A stretch of DNA of 64,000 bases from Aquabacterium sp. (GTDB lineage: Bacteria > Pseudomonadota > Gammaproteobacteria > Burkholderiales > Burkholderiaceae_C), in assembly GCF_016195855.1 (NCBI RefSeq), contig NZ_JACPYU010000003.1, positions 868,001 to 932,000 of the forward strand, read 5' to 3'. The notes below the pieces were generated by a model. It was not told the DNA's origin. It did not search any database and saw only the letters and a list, made by a program, of their open reading frames with translations. The first letter of the stretch is position 1, and every line of letters begins with the position of its first letter. Positions 1 through 8,623 of this stretch are shown piece by piece. The translations under genes and the position numbers were made by a program.

Positions 1-2674
1 AGACCAGCAGCACGCACAGCGGGAACACATAGATCATCGTGTTGCCGGCCAGGATCTCCTGATAAGTCAGGTCGGTCCACTCGAAGTTCACGCCCTTGGG
101 CAAGGTCTCCGCGGCGATCTTCTCCATGATGGCCTGGGCCTGGCCCGAGGAGACCCCCGGCGCAGGACCACCGTTGATGTCAGCCGCCACATAGGCGTTG
201 TAACGCTGCACGCGGTCCGGGCCATACGAATCCGACACCTTCATCAGGCTGCCCAGCGGCACCATCTCACCCGAGTTGCTGCGCACCTTGAGTTGCGAGA
301 TGGCTTCCGCGTTGCTGCGGAAAGGCGCATCGGCCTGCACGACGACCTGGAAGGTCCGACCGAACTTGTTGAAGTCGTTCGTATAGAGCGAGCCCAGGTT
401 GATCTGCAGCGTGTCGAAGATGCTGCCCAGCGGCACGCCCATCTGCTTGGCCTTCGTGCGGTCCACGTCGGCAAAGAGTTGCGGCACATTGATCTGGTAG
501 CTGCTGAACACACCAGCGAGCTGCGGGGTCTGCCAGGCCTTCATCTGCAAGGCCTGCACGCCCTTGTAGAGCTCGTCGTAGCCCACGTTGCCGCGGTCCT
601 CGACGAAAAGCTTGAAGCCGCCGATGGTGCCCAGGCCATTCACGGAAGGCGGCGGGAAGACCATGATGAAGGCGTCCTGGATCGCGCCCAGGCGCTTGTT
701 GACCTCGGCCGCAATGGCACCGCCCGACAGCGACGGGTCCTTGCGGTTCTTGAAGTCATCGAGCGTGTAGAACACGATGCCGGCGTTGGGCGCATTCGTG
801 AAGCCGTTGATCGACAGACCCGGGAAGGCCACCGATTCCTTCACGCCCGGCACCGACTTCACGATGTCCGACATGCGACGGATCACGGCGTCCGTGCGCT
901 CCAGCGAGGCGGCATCAGGCAGCTGCGCGAAGCCCACCAGGTACTGCTTGTCCTGTGCCGGCACGAAGCCCGAAGGCACCTGCCTGAACACGAAGAACGC
1001 CGCCACGCACAGCAGCAGGTAGACGCCCATGGTCGCGGCCTTGTGGCTCAGCGTGCCACGGACACCGCCCTGGTAGTTGTGCGAAGCCCGGTCGAACACG
1101 CGGTTGAAGCGCTTGAAGAAACCGCCGAGCACCTTGTCCATCAGGCGCGACAAGGCGTCCTTGGGCGCGTCATGCGGCTTGAGCAGCGTGGCGGCCAAAG
1201 CCGGCGACAGCGTCAGCGAGTTGAAGGCCGAGATCACGGTCGAGATCGCGATCGTCAGCGCGAACTGGCGATAGAACTGGCCTGTGAGGCCCGACACGTA
1301 GGCGATGGGCACGAACACCGCGCACAGCACCAGCGCGATCGCGATGATGGGCCCGGACACTTCCTTCATCGCCTGGATGGTCGCGTCGCGCGGACTCAAG
1401 CCATTGGCGATGTTGCGCTCGACGTTCTCGACCACCACGATGGCATCGTCCACCACGATGCCGATGGCCAGCACGAGGCCGAACAGCGACAGCGTGTTGA
1501 TCGAGAAGCCAAAGCCCAGCAGCACGGCAAACGTCCCCACGATGGACACAGGCACGGCCAGCAGCGGGATCAGCGAAGCGCGCCAGGTCTGCAGGAACAC
1601 GATCACGACCAGCACGACCAGGGCCACGGCCTCGGTCAGCGTCTTGATCACGGCCTTGATGGAGTCGCCCACGAACTGCGTCGGGTCGTACACGATCGTG
1701 TAGTCGACGTCGGCCGGGAAGTCCTTCTTGAGTTCGTCCATGGCCTTGCGCACATCGGCGGACAACTGCAGCGCGTTCGAATTGGGCGCCTCGAAGATGC
1801 CCATGCCGATGGCCGGCTTGTTGTTGAGCAGCGAGCGCAGTGCGTACTGGTTCGAACCCAGCTCGATGCGGGCCACGTCACGCAGGTGCGTCACGCCACC
1901 GTCGGCACTCGTCTTGACGATGATGTTGCCGAACTCCTCTTCCGTGCTCAGGCGACCGGATGCATTCACGGACAGCTGGAACGGAGCCTTGGTGTCGGGC
2001 GGTGCCCCCACCACGCCGGCGGCCACCTGCACGTTCTGCTCGCGGATCGCCGCCACCACATCGCCGGCTGTCAACCCGCGCTGCGCCACCTTCTGGGGGT
2101 CCAGCCACACGCGCATGGCGTAGTCGCCGGCACCGAAGATCTGCACGTCGCCCATGCCGGGCAGACGCGCCAGGCGGTCCTTCACATTGAGCGTCGCGTA
2201 GTTGCGCAGATAGACATCGTCATACGTGCCCTTGGGCGAGAGCAAGTGCACGACCAGCGTCAGATTGGGCGAGCTTTTGACCGTCGTCACGCCGATCTGG
2301 CGCACTTCTTCGGGCAGTCGCGGCAAAGCGCGCTGCACACGGTTCTGCACCTGCGTCTCGGCCTGCTCGACGTTCGTGCCGATCTTGAAGGTGACCGTCA
2401 GCGTCAGCGAACCATCGGTGGTCGCTTGCGAGGACATGTAGAGCATGTTCTCGACGCCGTTGATCTGCTCCTCCAGTGGCGCGGCCACGGTCTCGGCGAT
2501 CACCTTGGGGTTCGCGCCCGGAAACTGCGCGCGCACCACGACCGAGGGTGGCACCACCTCCGGATACTCGGAGACCGGCAGACGAAAGATCGCGATCAAC
2601 CCCGCGATGAAGATGAAGATGGACAGCACGGCCGCGAAGATCGGCCTGTCCACAAAGGTTCTGGATATGTTCAT
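1..2674 (-). CDS. RND multidrug efflux permease (CeoB/BpeF/AcrB type), 3' end outside window
   Basis: Inner-membrane proton/drug antiporter of the hydrophobe/amphiphile (HAE1) family. The translation starts MNISRTFVDRPIFAAVLS and stays open to the window edge, giving about 891 of the usual ~1040-1060 residues. The first membrane helix lies near residues 10-30. The proton-relay aspartate pair in VVDDAIVVVENVERN falls at D409/D410, matching AcrB D407/D408. The start lies 18 bp after the stop of the adaptor gene, so the two are co-transcribed. The operon with a lipase-like gene and a divergent LysR gene matches the Burkholderia CeoAB-OpcM and BpeEF-OprC pumps, which export chloramphenicol, trimethoprim and quinolones. 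Substrates here are inferred only. An outer-membrane factor gene would be expected just beyond position 1. Confidence 0.95.
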   Translation of the reverse strand, partial: MNISRTFVDRPIFAAVLSIFIFIAGLIAIFRLPVSEYPEVVPPSVVVRAQFPGANPKVIAETVAAPLEEQINGVENMLYMSSQATTDGSLTLTVTFKIGTNVEQAETQVQNRVQRALPRLPEEVRQIGVTTVKSSPNLTLVVHLLSPKGTYDDVYLRNYATLNVKDRLARLPGMGDVQIFGAGDYAMRVWLDPQKVAQRGLTAGDVVAAIREQNVQVAAGVVGAPPDTKAPFQLSVNASGRLSTEEEFGNIIVKTSADGGVTHLRDVARIELGSNQYALRSLLNNKPAIGMGIFEAPNSNALQLSADVRKAMDELKKDFPADVDYTIVYDPTQFVGDSIKAVIKTLTEAVALVVLVVIVFLQTWRASLIPLLAVPVSIVGTFAVLLGFGFSINTLSLFGLVLAIGIVVDDAIVVVENVERNIANGLSPRDATIQAMKEVSGPIIAIALVLCAVFVPIAYVSGLTGQFYRQFALTIAISTVISAFNSLTLSPALAATLLKPHDAPKDALSRLMDKVLGGFFKRFNRVFDRASHNYQGGVRGTLSHKAATMGVYLLLCVAAFFVFRQVPSGFVPAQDKQYLVGFAQLPDAASLERTDAVIRRMSDIVKSVPGVKESVAFPGLSINGFTNAPNAGIVFYTLDDFKNRKDPSLSGGAIAAEVNKRLGAIQDAFIMVFPPPSVNGLGTIGGFKLFVEDRGNVGYDELYKGVQALQMKAWQTPQLAGVFSSYQINVPQLFADVDRTKAKQMGVPLGSIFDTLQINLGSLYTNDFNKFGRTFQVVVQADAPFRSNAEAISQLKVRSNSGEMVPLGSLMKVSDSYGPDRVQRYNAYVAADINGGPAPGVSSGQAQAIMEKIAAETLPKGVNFEWTDLTYQEILAGNTMIYVFPLCVLLV

Positions 2675-2692
2675 GTCCTCACTCCGTGGGGA

Positions 2693-3928
2693 TTAGGGCT
2701 TGGCGGCCGAAGCCGACGCTGCGGGCGCATCCATGGGCACCACCTGCGGCGCCACCGGCACCCCCGGGCGCACGCGCTGCAGGCCATCGACGACCACGCG
2801 CTCACCCGGCTTCAGGCCCGACAGCACCACGCGCAACTCGCCCACGCTCGTCCCCAGCTGCACCGGGCGGTACTCGGTCTGGTTGGCAGCCGACACCACA
2901 TAGACGAACTTGCGGTTCTGGTCCGTGCCGACGGCCCGCTCCAGCACCAGCGGCGACGCCGCACCGTTGTGCGTATCCGCACCCAGCTGGACCTTGGCGA
3001 ACAGGCCCGGCGTCAGCAAGCCATCCTTGTTGTCGACCACGGCGCGCATGCGCACGCTACCGGCCTGCGGGTCAATCTGGTTGTCGACGAACTCAAGGCG
3101 CCCCTCATGCGGGAAGCCCTGCTCATTGGCCAGGCCCACATGCAGCTTGAGCGCACCCGGCGTGCTGCGCACGAGCTTGCCCACCTGCAGGTACATGGAC
3201 TCGTCGCCATTGAAGCTCACATACATGGGGTTGGCCGACACGACCGTGGTCAGCACGGTGTTGCCGTCCACCAGGTTGCCCGCGGTGACCTCGGCCTTGC
3301 CCACGCGGCCGTCAAAGGGCGCACGCACGCTGGTCCATTCCAGATTGAGCCGTGCGGTCTGCAGCGCAGCCTGATCGGCCAGCACGGCCGTCTCGAGCTG
3401 GCGCGCATTGGCCGAGCGCTCGTCGTAGTCGCGCTGGGCGATCGCGTTGTCATCGAGCAGGCGCTTGGAGCGTGCCAGCTCGGTCTGCGCCAGCGCCAGC
3501 TTGACCTTGGAGCTCGCCACCGCGGCCTCCAGCCGCGCCATCTCGGCCTGATACGGACGCGGGTCGATCACGAAGAGCACCTCGCCCTTCTTGACGAGGC
3601 TGCCTGGCTGAAAGCGCACGCTGTCGAGCGTGCCCGCCACACGCGGGCGCACCTGGGCCTTGTCGATGGCCTCGACGAGCCCGGAGAACTCGCGCAGCTC
3701 GGCCACGGGGCGCGCGATGACCTCGGCCACGCTCACAGGCATGGCGGGCGGCGCACCACCGGGGGCCGGGGCGGCATGCGCATCTTGTCCCTGCCCACAA
3801 CCGGCCAATGAACCGATCACAGCCAGCGACACCAGGGAGCCCAGCAACCAGGCCGAACGGGACGCATGCGACAGACGGAATCCCGCGGCAAGCGGGCGTA
3901 ACAGGGATGACAGGTTGTTCAGGTTCAT
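2693..3928 (-). CDS. RND efflux periplasmic adaptor (membrane fusion protein), lipoprotein
   Basis: Periplasmic adaptor (MexA/AcrA/CeoA type, 411 residues) linking the RND pump to an outer-membrane channel. The ATG at 3928 is preferred over the longer reading frame because GAGGTAA lies 5 nt upstream. The N-terminus carries a signal segment ending in a lipobox (SLAGC, Cys44), so the protein is probably lipid-anchored in the inner membrane. Then come the barrel-sandwich half-motif (IDKAQVRPRVAGTLDSV), an alpha-hairpin and beta-barrel (WTSVRAPFDGRVGKAEVT), and an Ala/Pro/Ser-rich tail. It is the middle gene of the minus-strand operon between the lipase-like gene and the pump. Confidence 0.95.
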   Translation of the reverse strand: MNLNNLSSLLRPLAAGFRLSHASRSAWLLGSLVSLAVIGSLAGCGQGQDAHAAPAPGGAPPAMPVSVAEVIARPVAELREFSGLVEAIDKAQVRPRVAGTLDSVRFQPGSLVKKGEVLFVIDPRPYQAEMARLEAAVASSKVKLALAQTELARSKRLLDDNAIAQRDYDERSANARQLETAVLADQAALQTARLNLEWTSVRAPFDGRVGKAEVTAGNLVDGNTVLTTVVSANPMYVSFNGDESMYLQVGKLVRSTPGALKLHVGLANEQGFPHEGRLEFVDNQIDPQAGSVRMRAVVDNKDGLLTPGLFAKVQLGADTHNGAASPLVLERAVGTDQNRKFVYVVSAANQTEYRPVQLGTSVGELRVVLSGLKPGERVVVDGLQRVRPGVPVAPQVVPMDAPAASASAAKP

Positions 3929-4020
3929 GACAGTTACCTCGGACGCGGAAAAAATGCAGACGAAACGGCACCGTCGCGCCCCGGACACGGTGGGGCGCGA
4001 TCAGCCTGGGGAGCAAAAGA

Positions 4021-4839
4021 TCAAGCAGCGGGGACCAGGAAGCGTTTCATCGCCAGGACACAAGGGTCGTCGGACGTGAGTTCGCAGCGGTCTTTGTTGT
4101 CGTGCAGCTCGGGCGGTGGCGGCAAAGCCACCTCATGGACTTCATTACCGGCCTGCCGCAACTTCGCGGCATAGGCCAAAGCCTCGTCGGACAGCGGATC
4201 TCCCTCCGTGTGCATGATGAGCGAAGGCGGAAGACCTGACAGCCGACTGGCATTCAATGGACTGGCGTAGGGATGCAGACGGTCGGCGGGGTGCGGCAGG
4301 TAACGGCGGTAGGCCTGGGTCACGGCCTCCACCATATCCCGCTTGCTGGGATCGCCCATCGCACACTGCATCGACGGACACCGCAAGTTCGCGTCCAGCA
4401 TGGGCATGATCAGGATCTGCCCGGCCAGTCCAGGCCCGCGCCGATCCCGGCTCACCAGCGCCGATACCGCCGCCAGATTGCCACCCGCTTCCACACCGCC
4501 CACATAGAGGCGTCGCCCCGACCATCCGAGCTGGCGACGCTGCTTGCCCACCTGCATCAGCACGCTGTGTGCGTCCTCCACGGCGGCCGGGAAAGGACGT
4601 TCAGGTGCCAGGGCATAGCGGGGCGCCAGGATGTTCACGGCACAGGCATTGGCCAGCACGCGCAGACAGCCATCGGCTTCATCGAGCTCGTCGACCACAA
4701 AACCACCTGGGGCAAAGAACACCACCAATGCCTCAGCCTGCGTCACGCCTCCCCGGTAGAGGCGCAGTTGCAGCGGACCGCTGTGCCCCTGCCATTCAAG
4801 CAGGTCGTCGGGCCCGGGAGAGGTGTCGGTCGGGTTCAT
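4021..4839 (-). CDS. LlpE-like alpha/beta hydrolase-fold protein, catalytic serine and oxyanion motif lost
   Basis: A 272-residue protein of the hormone-sensitive-lipase (HSL) alpha/beta hydrolase family, seen from the spacing of its motifs and the conserved segment RYALAPERPFPAAVEDA. The family catalytic motifs are degenerate: the HGGG oxyanion motif reads A43-P-G-G, and the GDSAGG nucleophile elbow reads G115-V-E-A-G-G, with Glu117 where Ser is expected. An acidic motif EGDPLSDEA remains. It is first in the operon ahead of the RND adaptor, 92 bp upstream. That is the position of llpE in the Burkholderia ceo and bpe loci. It is unlikely to be an active serine esterase; a ligand-binding or vestigial role is possible. 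The assignment as an llpE counterpart rests on gene order and fold. Confidence 0.85.
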   Translation of the reverse strand: MNPTDTSPGPDDLLEWQGHSGPLQLRLYRGGVTQAEALVVFFAPGGFVVDELDEADGCLRVLANACAVNILAPRYALAPERPFPAAVEDAHSVLMQVGKQRRQLGWSGRRLYVGGVEAGGNLAAVSALVSRDRRGPGLAGQILIMPMLDANLRCPSMQCAMGDPSKRDMVEAVTQAYRRYLPHPADRLHPYASPLNASRLSGLPPSLIMHTEGDPLSDEALAYAAKLRQAGNEVHEVALPPPPELHDNKDRCELTSDDPCVLAMKRFLVPAA

Positions 4840-4939
4840 GGCCTGGTCAGACAGTCATGTCGTCACATGGAAAGGGCTTTACGAAGCTCTACTGTATTGA
4901 TTTGCCATTTCTTCATAAACTCCGATAAATCGAAATGAC

Positions 4940-4957
4940 TGTTCAGATTCTTGAACA
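4940..4957. promoter_or_regulatory. 18-bp dyad abutting the LysR start, candidate operator
   Basis: The sequence TGTTCA-GATTCT-TGAACA is a perfect 6-bp inverted repeat with a 6-bp spacer. Its last base touches the LysR ATG. It lies in the 118-bp region between the divergent LysR gene and the efflux operon, as expected for autoregulation by a LysR-type protein. No Shine-Dalgarno fits between the dyad and the ATG. Function is inferred. Confidence 0.5.
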
Positions 4958-5863
4958 ATGGACAAAATCAAAGCCATGGAAGCCTTTGTGCGGGTGGTCG
5001 ACACGGGCGGCTTCTCCAAGGCGGCCGAGTCCTTGCTGACGCCCAAGGCCACCGTCTCGACCCTGATCCAGGACCTGGAGGGCCAGCTCGGCGTGCGCCT
5101 GCTGCACCGCACGACGCGGCGGGTCACGGTCACGGCCGACGGCGCGGCCTATTACGAGCGCTGCGTGCGCATCCTCGACGACCTGCGCGAGGCCGACGAA
5201 TCGCTGTCCTCACGCCACCGCGAGCCCGAAGGCACGCTCAAGGTCGACATGACCACCAGCATGGCCAGCATGCTCATGCAGGACCACCTGCCCGACTTCC
5301 TCAAGCGCTACCCGGGCATCGCGCTGCAACTGGGCTGCACCGACCGCCCCATCAACATGATCAGTGAAGGCGTCGACTGCGTCGTGCGCGTCGGCGAGGT
5401 CAGCGACCCGTCGCTGGTGGCGCGCCGTATCGGCTCGATGCACTTCGTGACCTGTGCGTCGCCACGCTATCTGGCCGAGCACGGCTTGCCGCTGCATCCC
5501 AACGATCTTTTCCAGCACCGCTGGATCAACTACTTCGTGCAGGGCCGCATCCACCATTGGGAGTTCGTCAAGGGCGAGGAGCGGCTCGAGCTGGCACTGG
5601 TAGGCGGTCTGGCCATCAACGATTCCAATGTCTACCGCGACGCCTGCGTGGCCGGGGTCGGCATCGGCCAGATTCCCAGCTACGCCTTTCAGCTCTACGA
5701 GCGCTACGGCAAGCTCGTGCAGGTCCTGGCGGACTGGGGCACCGATGCCCTGCCTGTGCACGTGCTCTATCCCTCGAACCGCCACCTGTCTACCAAGGTG
5801 CAGGTCTTCGTGGAGTGGGCCGCTGAAGTGTTCGAGAACACGCCGGGCCTGCGGCGCATTTGA
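4958..5863 (+). CDS. LysR-family regulator divergent from the RND operon (CeoR/BpeT/MexT-like)
   Basis: LysR-type transcription factor of 301 residues. The N-terminal winged helix-turn-helix (residues about 1-60) includes MDKIKAMEAFVRVVDTGGFS and the core SLLTPKATVSTLIQDLEGQ. A LysR substrate-binding domain follows (about 90-295). It is divergent from the lipase-like/RND operon and is most simply its activator and its own regulator. In the related Burkholderia loci the LysR regulator responds to salicylate or chloramphenicol-like effectors; the effector here is unknown. The start codon directly follows an 18-bp dyad and lacks a ribosome-binding site, so translation may be leaderless. Confidence 0.93.
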   Translation: MDKIKAMEAFVRVVDTGGFSKAAESLLTPKATVSTLIQDLEGQLGVRLLHRTTRRVTVTADGAAYYERCVRILDDLREADESLSSRHREPEGTLKVDMTTSMASMLMQDHLPDFLKRYPGIALQLGCTDRPINMISEGVDCVVRVGEVSDPSLVARRIGSMHFVTCASPRYLAEHGLPLHPNDLFQHRWINYFVQGRIHHWEFVKGEERLELALVGGLAINDSNVYRDACVAGVGIGQIPSYAFQLYERYGKLVQVLADWGTDALPVHVLYPSNRHLSTKVQVFVEWAAEVFENTPGLRRI

Positions 5864-5927
5864 CGGAAGAACAGACCGTCAACCTGCAGCAGACGCCGCC
5901 TTTGTGAACAATCCTAGAATCCCTGGC

Positions 5928-6629
5928 ATGTCAAAGAACGGGCAGTCCATCAGCAAGCCACCATCGAAACCGCCGGCAGGCGCTGCCAATCCGTCTTTCA
6001 AAACGGAGTACGGTCAAGGTCGACGCAAGCTGCTGGATGCAGTCGCACGCCTGGTGGCCAGAGAGGGGAGCGCGCGCTTGACGCTGCGCGAGCTGGCGAA
6101 AGAGGCGGGCATGAGCCACAACTCGATCTACCGGCATTTCCCGAGTGTGGGTGACATGATGCCCACGCTCATCGGGGAGTTCAACCTGGCGCTTCGCAAC
6201 GGCTTGCGCCAGGCACGCAGCCAGGTGCCCCCCGATGAACTGTCATCGCGCACGGTGGTCAGCTGGCTGCTGGACTTTGCCTTGGCCAACAAAGATTGTT
6301 TTGTGGTGGCCATGCGTGAACGACATGGCCCCTTGGGCCCCGCCAGAGCCGCCATCGAACAAGGGACGCATCAGATCCTGGCAGATATGCGCAGCGATCT
6401 GGGCGCCGCAGGGCGTCTGCCCCCGTTGCCGCCAGACAAACTGGATCTGGCGCTGAGGATCATCGTCCAGCAAACCTTCGAGTTGTGTCTGTCATACATC
6501 GAGGCCCCTGAACGCCGAGAAGCCCTTCTGGCCGAGGCCGAATTGATCTTCGCCTGGTGCCTGGCGGGAGCGGCGATGCTGTCCGGCGACAAGACGACGC
6601 TGCCGCTAGCCCAGGCCAAGTCGCTTTGA
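5928..6629 (+). CDS. TetR/AcrR-family regulator
   Basis: A 233-residue TetR-type repressor. After a Ser/Pro/Lys-rich extension of about 25 residues comes the DNA-binding helix-turn-helix (about residues 34-80: GRRKLLDAVARLVAREG, then LRELAKEAGMSHNSIYRHFP). The C-terminal ligand domain resembles the WHG-type TetR C-terminus. The ATG at 5928 is chosen because the reading frame upstream runs through the end of the LysR gene. It ends 24 bp inside the convergent amidohydrolase gene. No ligand or target can be assigned. Confidence 0.88.
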   Translation: MSKNGQSISKPPSKPPAGAANPSFKTEYGQGRRKLLDAVARLVAREGSARLTLRELAKEAGMSHNSIYRHFPSVGDMMPTLIGEFNLALRNGLRQARSQVPPDELSSRTVVSWLLDFALANKDCFVVAMRERHGPLGPARAAIEQGTHQILADMRSDLGAAGRLPPLPPDKLDLALRIIVQQTFELCLSYIEAPERREALLAEAELIFAWCLAGAAMLSGDKTTLPLAQAKSL

Positions 6630-7703
6630 CAGGCGCGGCAGTTGCGCCAGCGCATTGGCTCGGTCAACCTGCTGGCGCTCCGATGGCGTGAACGTATCGT
6701 TCAACTCCGAATTGGGATCGCCAGGCAATTTGAGCGCGTAAACCATGCCCGCGTAGGGATAGTCCGTGCCCAGCAAGATGTGGCTGACCTCGGTCACTTT
6801 GCGGACCGCTGCCATCGCAGGCGGTGCAGCCGACAAGGCCGTGTCATAGAAGAGCCGGGAATAGGCGCTGTTCCTGGGGTTCAAGTTGAGGGCCAGCAAA
6901 GCACTGCGGTACGACAGGAACGGGATGGTGCCGCCCGCATGCGCAGCCTGCCAGCGAATGAAGGGATACCTCAGGAAGATGCCCTTGTAGAGCAGGTTGG
7001 TCACCGCGCGTGTGGTTTCGAAGGGGAAGTCCAGGACGAAGTTCGGCATGGACAAATCCGGGCGCACAGGCGGTGCCACAGGATGAATGAACACATAGGC
7101 GCACAGCTCGTTCAAGGTCCTCATCAACGGGTCCAGCCTCGGGTCCCCCAGGTAGATCCCTTTGTAGCTGGAGTACAGGCCAATGCCGTCCAGCCCCAGC
7201 GTGGTGATGGCCCGTACGGCTTCAGCACAGGCTGCGGCCACTTCACTGGGGTTGTCGGGGTCACCCAGAGGCAAGGACGCAAAGCCGCCAAAGCGTCGAT
7301 AGAGCTGCGAGGCGGACGACACGTTGATGAGACCGTCACGGATGTAGTCGTTGATTTGCCGCGCCATTTGCGTGCGCGAAGCGAGATCGGGCAGGAATGC
7401 GAAGCCCGGCTCCGACAGCGACACCACCTGCGCCTGGATGCCGAACTTGTCCATGAAATTCACGGCGGCACCAGGCGACCAGGAAGGGACAGGGATGCCG
7501 CCATCACCTGCCACGTTGTAGTCCGTCATCGCCTGCCTGTAGAAGTCAGGAATGAGGTGGGCATGCACGTCAATGCGCGATGGCGCCGCGGCAGCCCTGC
7601 CCATGAGGGGCGTCAAACCGCCGACGGCCATGACACCCAGCCCCAGGGCGGATTTCACGAGACTGCGGCGATCTGTTGCGTTGATGTGTCGGTCGGAGGC
7701 CAT
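6606..7703 (-). CDS. ACMSD-like metal-dependent amidohydrolase with Tat-type signal
   Basis: A 365-residue member of the amidohydrolase_2 family (ACMSD / gamma-resorcylate decarboxylase group), which decarboxylates or hydrolyses ring-derived acids with a bound metal. Visible ligands are the HxH pair in RIDVHAHLIPDFY, a histidine in YVFIHPVAPP, a histidine in WQAAHAGGTIPFLSY and the aspartate in LLGTDYPYAG. The N-terminus has a twin-arginine-like sequence (DRRSLVKSALGLG) followed by a hydrophobic stretch and AAAAPS, so periplasmic export by Tat is likely. The ATG at 7703 is chosen because it places this signal at the N-terminus. It converges on the TetR gene. The substrate is unknown; a role in the neighbouring degradative genes is inferred. 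Confidence 0.85.
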   Translation of the reverse strand: MASDRHINATDRRSLVKSALGLGVMAVGGLTPLMGRAAAAPSRIDVHAHLIPDFYRQAMTDYNVAGDGGIPVPSWSPGAAVNFMDKFGIQAQVVSLSEPGFAFLPDLASRTQMARQINDYIRDGLINVSSASQLYRRFGGFASLPLGDPDNPSEVAAACAEAVRAITTLGLDGIGLYSSYKGIYLGDPRLDPLMRTLNELCAYVFIHPVAPPVRPDLSMPNFVLDFPFETTRAVTNLLYKGIFLRYPFIRWQAAHAGGTIPFLSYRSALLALNLNPRNSAYSRLFYDTALSAAPPAMAAVRKVTEVSHILLGTDYPYAGMVYALKLPGDPNSELNDTFTPSERQQVDRANALAQLPRLSKRLGLG

Positions 7704-7863
7704 GGTGGTGACGCTGACTAGCGCGCTGACAAGATGCGACCAAATGTACACATCTTGGCCAGAATGGCACCTCGGGCTTTCACCATGTCCAAGCCCAGGC
7801 TGCCGTACACGCCCTTCATAATCAAGGCCTCCTCCCGCTTGTTCGAGATACTCGCCTGTCATC

Positions 7864-8346
7864 ATGGATAAACTCTTGCTGCAACAGCAGGTGCTGGAAC
7901 GGCTCGCCGAAGACCTGCAGCAGATCGAACAGGCAGCTCGGATGGCCCATGAAACGGCGACTCACGAAGAGAACATCGCCGAAAACAAATACGACACCTT
8001 GGGACTCGAAGCCGCCTACCTGGCCACCGGCCAGGCTCGTCGCGCCGAAGCCATCCGCCAGGCGATGGCCACCTGGCGCCAGTTCCGCCCGAGCCCCTAC
8101 GACGCCAGCAAAGGCATACAGATCGGCGCGCTGGTCTGCCTGATAGACGCCGACGACAAGCAGCAACAGCTCTTTCTCGGCCCGGATGGGGGCAGCATGA
8201 AGCTGGTCAGTGGCGCACAGATCGTGCAGGTCATCAGCTGCGCATCACCTTTTGGCATGGCCCTGCTGGGTAAATGCGAGGGTGATGACGTGTCGATACA
8301 AGTCGCGCCAGTCCGACAACAGTTCGAAGTGCTGCGGGTTGATTGA
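7864..8346 (+). CDS. GreA/GreB-type C-terminal domain protein
   Basis: A 160-residue protein. Residues 1-75 are mostly helical with heptad-like Leu and many charged residues (MDKLLLQQQVLERLAEDLQQ) and probably form a coiled coil. Residues about 85-160 match the FKBP-like C-terminal domain of GreA/GreB/Rnk factors (GALVCLIDADDKQQQLFLG, then SPFGMALLGKCEGDDVSIQ). Such proteins bind the RNA polymerase secondary channel. The acidic tip that GreA needs for transcript cleavage is not evident, so an anti-Gre or other regulatory role is possible. Similar stand-alone proteins are annotated as hypothetical or GreAB-family. It stands alone on the plus strand with no clear ribosome-binding site. Confidence 0.75.
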   Translation: MDKLLLQQQVLERLAEDLQQIEQAARMAHETATHEENIAENKYDTLGLEAAYLATGQARRAEAIRQAMATWRQFRPSPYDASKGIQIGALVCLIDADDKQQQLFLGPDGGSMKLVSGAQIVQVISCASPFGMALLGKCEGDDVSIQVAPVRQQFEVLRVD

Positions 8347-8623
8347 GCGGCCAGCAAGTTCAGCTTTGAGGCGGGGTCGACATTTTGTGTCGAATCACCT
8401 GGGGCGGCACCCAAACTGAAGCTAAGCCGACCTTGCAGATGGCCACTTTGTAGCGATTGTCGTCAGTGGCACTCGGCTGCGTATGTCCGCTTAGAGCCAT
8501 GAAGCTGACCTGGAGCCTGGCCACAGGAGCGCAAGAATGGTCGCTGTACTTGGTGCTGCAGCCGTACGACTTCACAGGTGGTATTCATACTGCTCGACCA
8601 CCCGCGGTTTAGCACATGCGGCT
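8347..8623. other. gene-free gap in the accessory region
   Basis: No open frame in this 277-bp stretch resembles a protein I know. It carries ATGTCCGCT followed closely by GAGCCAT at 8483-8499, a motif that recurs in the gap at 11640-11940. It may be the decayed remnant of a mobile or repeated element. Confidence 0.4.

Noticed and set aside
293-3811. 1172-codon open frame on the plus strand
   Set aside because: It is antisense to the RND pump and adaptor genes; its composition (His, Arg, Gly, Ala-rich) is the usual shadow of high-GC coding on the other strand.
8360-8575. 71-codon minus-strand frame in the 8.4-kb gap
   Set aside because: No family resemblance, no ribosome-binding site and atypical composition; treated as non-coding.
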